61,592 nt of DNA from Chryseobacterium gleum. GTDB taxonomy: Bacteria > Bacteroidota > Bacteroidia > Flavobacteriales_D > Crocinitomicaceae. This document shows, piece after piece, positions 18,467 to 26,668 of the stretch (position 1 is its first letter; each line of letters begins with the position of its first letter). Location of the stretch: contig CAMAXI010000013.1 of assembly GCA_945862165.1 (NCBI GenBank), positions 1 to 61,592 on the forward strand, in the 5' to 3' direction. Position numbers and translations under genes: made by a program. The notes beneath the pieces are model-generated. The model searched no databases. It was not told the origin of the DNA and saw only the letters and a program-made list of their open reading frames with translations.

Positions 18467-19633
18467 TTATTTTTTTCTTCTGGTTTTTTCAATCGAAAGG
18501 AGTGAGAGTTCTCTGCTCGTTTGTCCTGCTACAGATGTGTTTTCATCTGCACGACGAAGTAAGTATGGTAGAACTTCTTTAATAGGACCATAAGGAACAT
18601 ATTTAGCAACTCTATAGTCGTTGGAAGCAAGATTATAAGAAATATGATCACTCATCCCTAATAATTGCGCAAAATAGATTTTTTTGGAGGTTTTATCTAA
18701 TCCTTTTTCTTCAATTAGTTGGGTTAAATAGAGTGAACTTTGTTCATTGTGTGTTCCAGCACAAAGTGCCAAATAATCCAAGTTATTACAAATCAATTCT
18801 AATGCTTTATTATAATCCTTGTCCGAATCTTCTTTTGTGTTTTGAATAGGTGAGGGGTATCCATTAAGTGCTGCGCGTTGACGTTCCTTTTCCATGTATG
18901 CACCTCTAACTAGTTTTATTCCGTAGTGATAATTTCCCTTGTGCGCCTCTTCGATTAGTTTTTTTAAAAAATCAATTCTATCGTGACGATACATTTGTAA
19001 AGTGTTGAATACAATTGCTTTTTCTTTATTGAATTTCATGATCATTGACAAAGTGATACGATCAATACTATCTTGAATCCAACTTTCTTCCGCATCAATA
19101 AATACAGGAACATTGTTTTTGTATGCTTCTTCACAAATACGTTCTACGCGATGAATGATTTCTAAATAAGCTTTTTTTTCAGCTTCGGACAGTTCATTTT
19201 TTATATCGTTTGCCTTTTCAAGAATAGAAAAAGTAGCAATCCCAGTAACTTTAAATACAGCAAATGGAATAGCAGGATTACCTTTTGCCTTTAAAATCGT
19301 TTCGATTATTTCTTGGGTTGTTTTTTCAAAATCAATATCTTCTGTTTTTCCTTCTACAGAATAGTCGAGAATAGTTCCGATTTTGTATTCGTTAAGTTCC
19401 TTTATTTTTGATGTGCAATCCTGAATATTTGTACCGCCGCAAAATTGTTTAAAGATTGTTTTTTTTATTATTCCATCAATTGGTAAATTAAATTTTAGTG
19501 CTATTTCTGTAAACCATTTTCCGAATTTTACGATACGTGGATAGCCTATTATTTTAAATAACCAAAAAGCTCTAACTAGATCTTTGTCGGTTTTGCTTTT
19601 AAAAGCAATTTCTGTATTTTCAAAAGTTATCAT
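18467..19633 (-). CDS. Proline dehydrogenase
   Basis: A 388-residue monofunctional PRODH (FAD-dependent oxidation of proline to pyrroline-5-carboxylate). The TIM-barrel signatures are present: DAEESWIQDSID near 200-211, KLVRGAYMEKER near 260-271, GTHNEQS near 314, and YLLRRADENTSV near 360, which holds the conserved Arg-Arg of the substrate site. There is no P5C dehydrogenase fusion. It is divergent from aroB (107-base spacer) and leads a two-gene operon with a membrane protein. Confidence 0.94.
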   Translation of the reverse strand: MITFENTEIAFKSKTDKDLVRAFWLFKIIGYPRIVKFGKWFTEIALKFNLPIDGIIKKTIFKQFCGGTNIQDCTSKIKELNEYKIGTILDYSVEGKTEDIDFEKTTQEIIETILKAKGNPAIPFAVFKVTGIATFSILEKANDIKNELSEAEKKAYLEIIHRVERICEEAYKNNVPVFIDAEESWIQDSIDRITLSMIMKFNKEKAIVFNTLQMYRHDRIDFLKKLIEEAHKGNYHYGIKLVRGAYMEKERQRAALNGYPSPIQNTKEDSDKDYNKALELICNNLDYLALCAGTHNEQSSLYLTQLIEEKGLDKTSKKIYFAQLLGMSDHISYNLASNDYRVAKYVPYGPIKEVLPYLLRRADENTSVAGQTSRELSLLSIEKTRRKK

Positions 19634-19740
19634 AGTACAAAAATACTTTCATTTTATGTAAAAATTCAATTATTTGAATTGAAAAATTTACTGTTTTAAA
19701 AATATATTGTATTTTGTATTTTGTTTGAAATTTTACAATT

Positions 19741-20835
19741 ATGTCTTATACGCTTAAATCAACTGGATACTTTATAGAGATTAATGATTTAGACGCTTCT
19801 ACTTTTCAGGATTTTATGGAAAGTAATTATGTAAACTCTCGTAAAATCATTATTGTAGATGAAAATACGAATGAATTTTGTTTAGAGTATTTACTTACTT
19901 CTTTTGATTTTTTAAGAGAAGCGGAAGTTATTTTAATTCCGGAAGGTGAAAGTAGTAAGGTAATAGATTTGTGCACGCAGATTTGGGATACTTGGACAGA
20001 TTATAAGATTGATCGAAAGGATGTTGTAATAAATTTAGGAGGTGGAATCGTTTCGGATATAGGTGGATTTACCGCATCTATTTATAAAAGAGGGATAGAT
20101 TTTATCAATATCCCAACTTCACTGTTAGCGATGGTAGATGCTTCAGTTGGAGGTAAAACAGGCGTGGATTTAGGGAAATACAAAAATCAATTAGGACTTT
20201 TCGTGGACCCTAAAGCAGTTTATATAGATCCTGCATTTTTACAAACTTTACCGGTTGGAGAAGTCTATAATGGTTTTGCTGAGATGTTAAAACACGGTTT
20301 AATTGTCAATGCAAAACATTGGGTAGATTTATCTACCTTGAAAGAAGTAGAAAAAGAACTTACAACTGAGCATATTTATGCCTCATTATCCATCAAAAAC
20401 GGGATTGTTTTAGAAGATCCCTTTGAAGGTGGATTACGAAAAAAATTAAATTTCGGACATACTATTGGACATGCTTTAGAAGGATATTTTGTACTGAAAG
20501 ATCCGATTTCACATGGTTATGCAGTCGCTTTAGGTATTTTAGCAGAGTCTTTTATTTCGTTTAAGAAAAATTTCATCACGCTCTCCGAATTAAATGAAAT
20601 TGAGCGTGTTTTACTTTCTAATTATGAGAGTATTGATTTATCGAATGAAAACGTACATGAAATTTATCAATTAATGCTCAACGATAAAAAGAATGAGCAA
20701 CAGAAAATTTTGTGCGTCTTATTAATTGGAATTGGTCAAAGTGTTATTAATCAAGAGATATCAGAACAAGAAATACTAGAGTCTTTGGAGTATTTAAACC
20801 GTTTATACCAAGAAGATCAAAAATCAATTAATTAG
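19741..20835 (+). CDS. aroB: 3-dehydroquinate synthase
   Basis: A 364-residue enzyme converting DAHP to 3-dehydroquinate (second step of the shikimate pathway) with NAD and a divalent metal. Motifs: PEGESSK near 63, NLGGGIVSDIGGF near 98-110, IPTSLLAMVDASVGGKTGVD near 124-143, FAEMLKHG, and the metal ligands in LNFGHTIGHALE near 238-249. Length and motif spacing are usual, although the N-terminal domain is divergent as in other Bacteroidota. It is a single gene, convergent with the MerR-type regulator. Confidence 0.95.
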   Translation: MSYTLKSTGYFIEINDLDASTFQDFMESNYVNSRKIIIVDENTNEFCLEYLLTSFDFLREAEVILIPEGESSKVIDLCTQIWDTWTDYKIDRKDVVINLGGGIVSDIGGFTASIYKRGIDFINIPTSLLAMVDASVGGKTGVDLGKYKNQLGLFVDPKAVYIDPAFLQTLPVGEVYNGFAEMLKHGLIVNAKHWVDLSTLKEVEKELTTEHIYASLSIKNGIVLEDPFEGGLRKKLNFGHTIGHALEGYFVLKDPISHGYAVALGILAESFISFKKNFITLSELNEIERVLLSNYESIDLSNENVHEIYQLMLNDKKNEQQKILCVLLIGIGQSVINQEISEQEILESLEYLNRLYQEDQKSIN

Positions 20836-20843
20836 TATAAGGA

Positions 20844-21197
20844 TTAATTCGTTGTTTTCATAGTCAGTAACAACTCTTTTATTGCTTTTAATCGTTCAAT
20901 AACAGCTTCGTTGTCTGATAATTTTTCTTCGTGTGAATAATCCTCTTTGGCTTTCAATGAATTTTTAGCACCATCCAGTGTAAAACCTTTGATTTTAACT
21001 AAATGATAAATTTTGTTAATATTTTCAATATCCTTAATTGTAAATAACCGGTTGCCTTTTCGGTTTTTTTTAGGAGAAATAACTTGGAATTCTTTTTCCC
21101 AAAACCTTATTAATGAAGTGTTTACATTGAACATGGATGACACTTCACCGATAGTGTAGTACAATTTAGTTAGGTTATCTGTAGATACTTTATTCAA
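20844..21197 (-). CDS. MerR family transcriptional regulator
   Basis: A 117-residue MerR-like protein. The winged HTH is clear: YYTIGEVSSMFNVNTSLIRFWEKEF (helix-turn-helix), then the wing GNRLFTIKDIENI and a short helix, followed by about 40 residues of coiled coil and no ligand domain. Such small MerR proteins are common in Bacteroidota as partners of cell-envelope genes; the target is unknown. The reading frame opens with TTG at 21197 and no upstream ATG is available. It is divergent from the NlpC/P60 gene, whose promoter lies in the 45-base spacer, so regulation of that gene is an inference worth noting. Confidence 0.88.
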   Translation of the reverse strand: MNKVSTDNLTKLYYTIGEVSSMFNVNTSLIRFWEKEFQVISPKKNRKGNRLFTIKDIENINKIYHLVKIKGFTLDGAKNSLKAKEDYSHEEKLSDNEAVIERLKAIKELLLTMKTTN

Positions 21198-21200
21198 GAC

Positions 21201-21235
21201 TTTGGTTTTACGCTGTGAAAATAGTGATATTTTTG
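21201..21235 (+). promoter_or_regulatory. Promoter with -33 TTTG and -7 TATTTTTG before the NlpC/P60 gene
   Basis: TTTG at 21201-21204 and TATTTTTG at 21228-21235 are 23 bases apart, within the Bacteroidota spacing range. The start codon at 21243 is only 7 bases after the -7 box, implying a leaderless or almost leaderless mRNA. Confidence 0.55.
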
Positions 21236-21242
21236 CAAACGA

Positions 21243-21857
21243 ATGAAAACATCAATCATCTATATTTTATTTTTTTTTATTTCGAGTTTGTCGCTCACTA
21301 TCAAAGTAAGTGCTCAAACGAGTCTAAAAAAAGATTCCATTACGAGTTCTAAATCTAAAGCAAAATTAGATTTTAAAGTACATACGGATTCATTACCTCA
21401 AAATAATAGTGCCTACGTTGATAATATGTTAGGTTTCGCAAAAACATTTTTAGGCACACCTTATTTGAGTTCTGGGGCTTCTCCAACAGGATTTGATTGT
21501 TCTGGATTTGTGTCCTATGTCTTGGGGAATTTTGGTCTGGATGTTATACATTCAAGTTATGGATTAGCTGAATATGGAAGAACGGTTAAACTTTCCGAAG
21601 CCAAACCAGGTGATTTAATGTTTTTTAAAGGAAGTAATTCTGGATCTAGTAGGATTGGTCATGTTGCAATAATTTATGAAGTTAACCCGACTGAAGGAAT
21701 TAAATTTATACATGCCTCTTCATCTAAAGGTATTACAATCGATCGTTTTAATGGAAGCGCTTATTATGTTCCAAGGTATGTAACTACAAAACGATTGGAT
21801 TATGGTGTAGAAAGCCAAAGTTCAAGTTCAAACGAAGAAGGATTAACCTTTGATTAA
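21243..21857 (+). CDS. NlpC/P60 (C40) peptidoglycan endopeptidase
   Basis: A 204-residue exported cell-wall hydrolase with a signal peptide ending VSAQ (about 25) and a short linker before the C40 domain (about 60-185). Catalytic Cys lies in FDCSGFVSYV (near 84-93), His in RIGHVAIIYE (near 139-148), and the third polar residue is His in IHASSSKG. It is predicted to cut gamma-D-glutamyl-diamino acid bonds in peptidoglycan stem peptides. It ends directly next to the convergent GtrA gene: the two stop codons touch. Confidence 0.92.
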   Translation: MKTSIIYILFFFISSLSLTIKVSAQTSLKKDSITSSKSKAKLDFKVHTDSLPQNNSAYVDNMLGFAKTFLGTPYLSSGASPTGFDCSGFVSYVLGNFGLDVIHSSYGLAEYGRTVKLSEAKPGDLMFFKGSNSGSSRIGHVAIIYEVNPTEGIKFIHASSSKGITIDRFNGSAYYVPRYVTTKRLDYGVESQSSSSNEEGLTFD

Positions 21858-22331
21858 TTATTTAAAGGTGAAATATTTTTGCGCTAGATAGCTGAAAATA
21901 ACGATGATAGAAGTTGATAAAACTTGACTAGGCATCGGCCACCAATTTAAATAATCTACAAATAATTTCAGTAAGGCGTAATTAAGAAAAACACTAAAAA
22001 TCACAAAAAATAAATGGCGCGTAAATTGTTTTTTACCGGGTAAATTACTGTCATTCCAAACAACATATTTACTTAATAAAAAACCGATTGGGAACGTAAT
22101 ACTGAATGAAACTATAAAGGATGCAATATGTGGTTTGATAGCAAAAAGACCTAAGTCAACATTAACTTGATGAAAAACAAAGTGTTCACAAATAAAAAAA
22201 AGAACCAATCCAAAAAGCGTATTTCCACCTCCACAAGCCAGGTAATGGTAGGTTTGTTTATCCATAAATCGTTTAAAGATTGGATAGAAAATATCCAAAA
22301 AATTAAAGATAAGGATTTGTGCTTTATTCAT
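21858..22331 (-). CDS. GtrA family membrane protein
   Basis: A 157-residue protein with four transmembrane helices and the GtrA family pattern (HYLACGGGNTLFGLVLFFICEH, then SFSITFPIGFLLSKYVVW, and FLAQKYFTF-like end YLAQKYFTFK). GtrA-like proteins are thought to help flip or transfer lipid-linked sugars in cell-surface polysaccharide synthesis; no glycosyltransferase partner is adjacent here. There is zero intergenic space to the convergent NlpC/P60 gene. Confidence 0.87.
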   Translation of the reverse strand: MNKAQILIFNFLDIFYPIFKRFMDKQTYHYLACGGGNTLFGLVLFFICEHFVFHQVNVDLGLFAIKPHIASFIVSFSITFPIGFLLSKYVVWNDSNLPGKKQFTRHLFFVIFSVFLNYALLKLFVDYLNWWPMPSQVLSTSIIVIFSYLAQKYFTFK

Positions 22332-22498
22332 TTGTTAAGGTGATTGATTTGCAAAAATACAAAATCAATGGACAAAATTGAATTAATTTTCAGAATTGAA
22401 GTTAGTGTGTTGATTTTGTGGTAGGTAACCTTTTTTTATATTCTTCGTATACTTTGAATAAGGTTTAACTTGTTCTTTAAGAGCATAATACTTCGTTT

Positions 22499-23854
22499 AT
22501 GTTTAAATTACGAATATGTGGTTTATGGATGGTATTGATTTTGTTTCTTTTTTCGTGTAAAAGAAATACAGAGAAATATGCATTTTACATCAATTCATCT
22601 GAAAACTCTGATTTATCCGCAATAGTTGCGAATAAGAAATTAGTTGTTTTAGCCGAAAACAGCGCTACTTCTTATGTTGAATTAGAAGGTGTGAAAATGG
22701 GGTTTGAATATGAATTATTGAAAGAATACGCTAAAAGCATCGGTGTGAAATTGGAAGTAAAACTTATTTCAAATTTAGATGATGTTGATTTACAATTGAA
22801 TAGATTGGAAGGTGATGTGATTGCGTGTAGTTATACGATTAGTAAAGACCGTAAAAAGACCATTGATTTTACATTGCCTTATTTGCGGTCAGCACAGGTT
22901 TTAATTCAACGTTTACCAGCAGATTCAACCCCGCAATACGTTAAAGATCCAATGCAGTTAGCACATAAGAAAATTGCTGTTTGGAAAAATTCAAGTTATT
23001 ACCAACGTATTAAATATTTAGAACAAGAGATAGGGGAGCCAATCGATATACAAGCATTAGATGGTAATTATTCCCCAGAGAAATTATTGGCGAAAGTTGC
23101 GAATAAGGAAATTGATTATACGGTTGTAGACAATCATATTGCAGTTGCCAATGCTTTTACATTTAGTCATTTAGACCATCATTTACGTTTAAGTATCAAG
23201 CAGCAAATAGCGTTTGGGGTTCGTAAAAACAATCCGAAATTGAAAGAAAGTATGGATGCTTGGATTAAAGCGTTCCGAAAAACGCCTCATTTTAGATTTT
23301 TAAAGAAAAAATACTTTGATGGGAAAGAATTATCCCATTTGACCTATGCTGATTATTTGAATTCTGGAGGCGGAAAACTTTCCTCTTACGATAAAATATT
23401 CAAAAAGGAAGCAAAGAAATATAATATGGAATGGCATATCATTGGAGCGATTGTACAGCAAGAATCTAATTTTACACCATATATTAAAGGAAAAGGTGGA
23501 GCATTTGGCTTAATGCAATTTATGCCAGGAACAGGAAAACGATATGGGGTGCATGCAGCTTCATCTCCAGCTTCGCAAATAAAGGGAGGTATGCAGAAAA
23601 TTGTTGCGGATTTTAAATTATGGAATAATATACCGGATTATCAACAGCGTATCAAGTTTGTTTTTGCAACTTATAATGCAGGACATTCACCCATTCAAAA
23701 AGCACAAAAAAAGGCAGTTGAGAAAGGATTGAATCCTTTACTTTGGGATAATAACGTTGAACTTGTTTTAAGTCAACGAAAAGGAAGACGTGTTGCTTCG
23801 TATGTAAAAGAAGTTTACCATCGTTATCAAACATTGAAGTCCTTGTATGAGTAA
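22499..23854 (+). CDS. MltF-like membrane-bound lytic transglycosylase
   Basis: A 451-residue lipoprotein (lipobox LFLFSC, Cys about 20). Residues about 45-285 form a periplasmic solute-binding (SBP_bac_3) domain with VVLAENSATSYVE and GDVIACSYTISKDRKKTIDFTLPY; residues about 300-440 are an SLT goose-lysozyme-like domain with catalytic Glu in QQESNFTPY and GAFGLMQFMPGTGKRYG. This two-domain order is that of MltF, which cleaves the glycan strand with 1,6-anhydro product. It overlaps miaA by 8 bases. Confidence 0.92.
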   Translation: MFKLRICGLWMVLILFLFSCKRNTEKYAFYINSSENSDLSAIVANKKLVVLAENSATSYVELEGVKMGFEYELLKEYAKSIGVKLEVKLISNLDDVDLQLNRLEGDVIACSYTISKDRKKTIDFTLPYLRSAQVLIQRLPADSTPQYVKDPMQLAHKKIAVWKNSSYYQRIKYLEQEIGEPIDIQALDGNYSPEKLLAKVANKEIDYTVVDNHIAVANAFTFSHLDHHLRLSIKQQIAFGVRKNNPKLKESMDAWIKAFRKTPHFRFLKKKYFDGKELSHLTYADYLNSGGGKLSSYDKIFKKEAKKYNMEWHIIGAIVQQESNFTPYIKGKGGAFGLMQFMPGTGKRYGVHAASSPASQIKGGMQKIVADFKLWNNIPDYQQRIKFVFATYNAGHSPIQKAQKKAVEKGLNPLLWDNNVELVLSQRKGRRVASYVKEVYHRYQTLKSLYE

Positions 23855-24752
23855 AAAACGATTGATTGTTATTGCTGGTCCTACTGCAAGTGGAAAAACT
23901 GCATTGGCAATACGTTTAGCGAAACACTTTGATACGTGTGTATTATCTGCAGATTCGCGTCAATTTTATCGCGAGGTAGCTATTGGTACTGCAAAACCAA
24001 GTTTGGAAGAACAGGATGGAGTAATACATCACTTTATTGATAGTCATTCGTTAGAAAATCCAGTATCTGCTTCGATGTTTGCGGAAGAAGCCTTATTGAT
24101 TCTAGCGAAAATCTTCCAAACGACAGATTCCGTTATTTTAGTCGGAGGTTCGGGTTTGTTTATTGATGCATTGTGTGTTGGCTTGGATAAAATTCCTTTC
24201 AATCAAGAAATTCGAAACCAACTTAACGCTGAATTACTTCAGAATGGTCTAGATACATTATTACTGGAGTTATACCAAAAAGATCCTACTTATTTTGCAC
24301 AAGTTGATCGTGCAAATGCTATACGCGTTATTCGTGCATTAGAGGTTGTTCGAAATACAGGAAATACCTTCACTTTTTATGTGGAAAACAATACCAAGGA
24401 ACAGCGCGATTTTGAGTCTAACTATTTTATAATAAATCACCCGAGAGAGAAGTTGTATGCACGGATAGAACAACGAGTGGATAGAATGCTTGCGTCTGGA
24501 TTATTGCAAGAAGTTAAATCAGTCTATCATTTAGCGCATTTACAAACACTAAATACCGTTGGATATTCAGAATTATTTCGTTTTTTGCGCGGAGAGATTT
24601 CATTTGAAACAGCAATCTTGTTGATCAAACAAAATACACGACGTTATGCAAAGCGACAATTAACGTGGTTTAGAAGGTATGAAAATGCTTTTTGGTTAAC
24701 CAGTACGGAACTCGATTTACAAGTAGAAGAGGTGCTAAAAAGCTTGAAATAA
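23847..24752 (+). CDS. miaA: tRNA dimethylallyltransferase
   Basis: A 301-residue MiaA transferring a dimethylallyl group to N6 of A37 in tRNAs that read UNN codons. Motifs: P-loop AGPTASGKTALAI near 8-20, DSRQFYREVAIGTAKPS near 35-51, HFIDSH near 61-66, GGSGLFIDAL near 100, and QNTRRYAKRQLTWFRR near 262-277. The ATG lies in the end of the transglycosylase gene (8-base overlap), so they are co-translated. Confidence 0.96.
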   Translation: MSKKRLIVIAGPTASGKTALAIRLAKHFDTCVLSADSRQFYREVAIGTAKPSLEEQDGVIHHFIDSHSLENPVSASMFAEEALLILAKIFQTTDSVILVGGSGLFIDALCVGLDKIPFNQEIRNQLNAELLQNGLDTLLLELYQKDPTYFAQVDRANAIRVIRALEVVRNTGNTFTFYVENNTKEQRDFESNYFIINHPREKLYARIEQRVDRMLASGLLQEVKSVYHLAHLQTLNTVGYSELFRFLRGEISFETAILLIKQNTRRYAKRQLTWFRRYENAFWLTSTELDLQVEEVLKSLK

Positions 24753-24787
24753 ATAATTAAATTTGAGTAATTTCTTTTATATTTAAG

Positions 24788-25429
24788 ATGGATATTTTTT
24801 TCAACCAGGTATTACCAGCGCCACTTTCATCGATGCAACTAGCTGAAAATTCGCTATGGTGTCAAAGTGTAACAATCAAAAAAGGGCAGAAGGTAATGGT
24901 GGAAGCACCTAGTGGTAGAGGAAAATCAACACTGATTCATGCTTTATTCGGTATACGTAAAGATTATTCAGGAGAAATTCAAATTGCAGGTAAAGCACTT
25001 TCTAGTTTCTCTAATCGAACATGGAGCGAATATCGAAAAAGTAAAATTGCGATTGTATTTCAAGATTTACAATTGTTTCCGCAACTTACGGTAATTGAGA
25101 ATTTGCAGTTGAAAAATGATTTAACCAATCACTATTCACAAATAGAACTTGTAGCATTGATGGATCAAGTTGGTTTGTCTGAAAAATTAAACGAGAAATG
25201 CGGAAATTTATCGATGGGTCAACAACAAAGAGTTGCAATAATTCGTGCGATTTGTCAACCGTTTTCTTGGCTTTTGTTAGATGAACCTTTTTCTCATTTA
25301 GATGCTGAAAACGCAGAAATATGTATGAAAATAATCAATGAAGCATGTGGTAAACAGCAAGCAGGTTGGGTTTTGACCTCTTTAGGGACAAATATTAAGA
25401 GTGCATATGATCAATTAATTACAATTTAA
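24788..25429 (+). CDS. ABC transporter ATP-binding protein (LolD/MacB-like)
   Basis: A 213-residue ATPase. Walker A APSGRGKST (about 40-48), Q-loop VFQDLQLFPQLTV, signature LSMGQQQRVA (about 140), Walker B LLLDEPFSHLD. The usual H-loop (TH after the D-loop) is missing: the equivalent strand reads WVLTSLGTN near 197-205, with no His. Its stop overlaps the ATG of the permease (TAATG). The pair resembles FtsX/LolE-type exporters, which extract lipoproteins or drive envelope processes without true transport. Substrate unknown. Confidence 0.88.
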   Translation: MDIFFNQVLPAPLSSMQLAENSLWCQSVTIKKGQKVMVEAPSGRGKSTLIHALFGIRKDYSGEIQIAGKALSSFSNRTWSEYRKSKIAIVFQDLQLFPQLTVIENLQLKNDLTNHYSQIELVALMDQVGLSEKLNEKCGNLSMGQQQRVAIIRAICQPFSWLLLDEPFSHLDAENAEICMKIINEACGKQQAGWVLTSLGTNIKSAYDQLITI

Positions 25430-26604
25430 TGTTACGGAAAATACTTTTACGAAATCAGTCTTTTTTGCAATTAATTATTGCATTGTTTGGTGCTTTGTTA
25501 GGGGTGGTTTTTTTACTTGTTTCGGTACATTATTTGATCAAAGTAACGGAATTTGGTAAAGGTTCTGAAATGTTAGGGCCAAATATATTGGTTGTCCAGA
25601 AAAAAGTATCCACGACTACTACTCTTCAATTAGCTTCTACGACTTTTACACACCACGAAATACAATCCATTAAGAATAAATCGTTTATTGCAGAAGTGAA
25701 GCCTGTGACGAGTAATAATTTTGGGGTTGAGTTTGCTACTTCTGATCCGATGTTACCCTATTTTCGTTCCGATGTTTTCATTCAATCGATAGATAAGCGT
25801 TTCTTGGATGTAAAATCTAGTCAGTGGAAATGGGAGGAAGGTGCTGAATTTGTTCCAATTATTTTACCGCGTGATTTTATGGTTATGCTGAATACCTTTA
25901 TGAGTTCGGCAGGTATACCGCAAATCTCGGATCAATTAGCAAAAGAAGTACAATTTAGTTTACTACTTTCAAACGATAATACGCACCGAAAATTTAACGC
26001 TAAAATAATTGGTTTTACGAACGAAGTTTCTTCTATTTTGGTTCCAGAGTCCTTTATGAAGTATGGTGGGAATACTTTTGGGACTAAAAAAGATGAAAAA
26101 ATAACGCAGATAATCCTTGCAGGAAAAGAGAAAGAATTTGGTCTATTGGAGAAATTTTTAGATCAAAATCAGTACGAATCTAAAAATGCACAGTTAGTTA
26201 CTGGAAGATTAAAAAGTGTAGTAAGTACATTGCTAATCGTTATCGCTTTTATATCCTTTCTTACTTTGTTATTTTCTTCTTTTGTACTCATTCAATACAT
26301 ACAGTTGTTAATCTCGAAAAATTCCTACGAAGTAAAAACATTGCTAAGATTAGGATATCCTTCCAAAAGCTTATCTAATGTATTTATTGTTTATTTTGTT
26401 TCATTATTTGGAGTCTTATGTGTTTTAGGATCGGTGTTTTTTGTTCTGCTTAAATCTTATTTGGATAAAAAATTACATAGCACAGGAATTTACATTGATT
26501 TTCAGTATACCTTTTACAGCTGGGCAACTTTAGGGTTTTCCTTCGTCTTATTTTTTGTTTTAACTTTTATTAGCAGTAAAAGAAATATTATGCATGAATT
26601 TTAG
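25429..26604 (+). CDS. FtsX-like ABC transporter permease
   Basis: A 391-residue inner-membrane protein with one N-terminal transmembrane helix (about 15-38, IALFGALLGVVFLLVSVHYLI), a periplasmic domain of about 220 residues and three C-terminal helices (about 265-290, 315-345, 362-385), the FtsX/MacB/LolE topology. It partners the ATPase encoded just upstream, with a one-base stop/start overlap. It ends 64 bases before the next gene. The exported substrate is not evident. Confidence 0.87.
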   Translation: MLRKILLRNQSFLQLIIALFGALLGVVFLLVSVHYLIKVTEFGKGSEMLGPNILVVQKKVSTTTTLQLASTTFTHHEIQSIKNKSFIAEVKPVTSNNFGVEFATSDPMLPYFRSDVFIQSIDKRFLDVKSSQWKWEEGAEFVPIILPRDFMVMLNTFMSSAGIPQISDQLAKEVQFSLLLSNDNTHRKFNAKIIGFTNEVSSILVPESFMKYGGNTFGTKKDEKITQIILAGKEKEFGLLEKFLDQNQYESKNAQLVTGRLKSVVSTLLIVIAFISFLTLLFSSFVLIQYIQLLISKNSYEVKTLLRLGYPSKSLSNVFIVYFVSLFGVLCVLGSVFFVLLKSYLDKKLHSTGIYIDFQYTFYSWATLGFSFVLFFVLTFISSKRNIMHEF

Positions 26605-26668
26605 GAAGATTTAACTTCCTCAATCAACATAAAATTTCTAATTTTGACCAACTTTAACCAATAATTTT

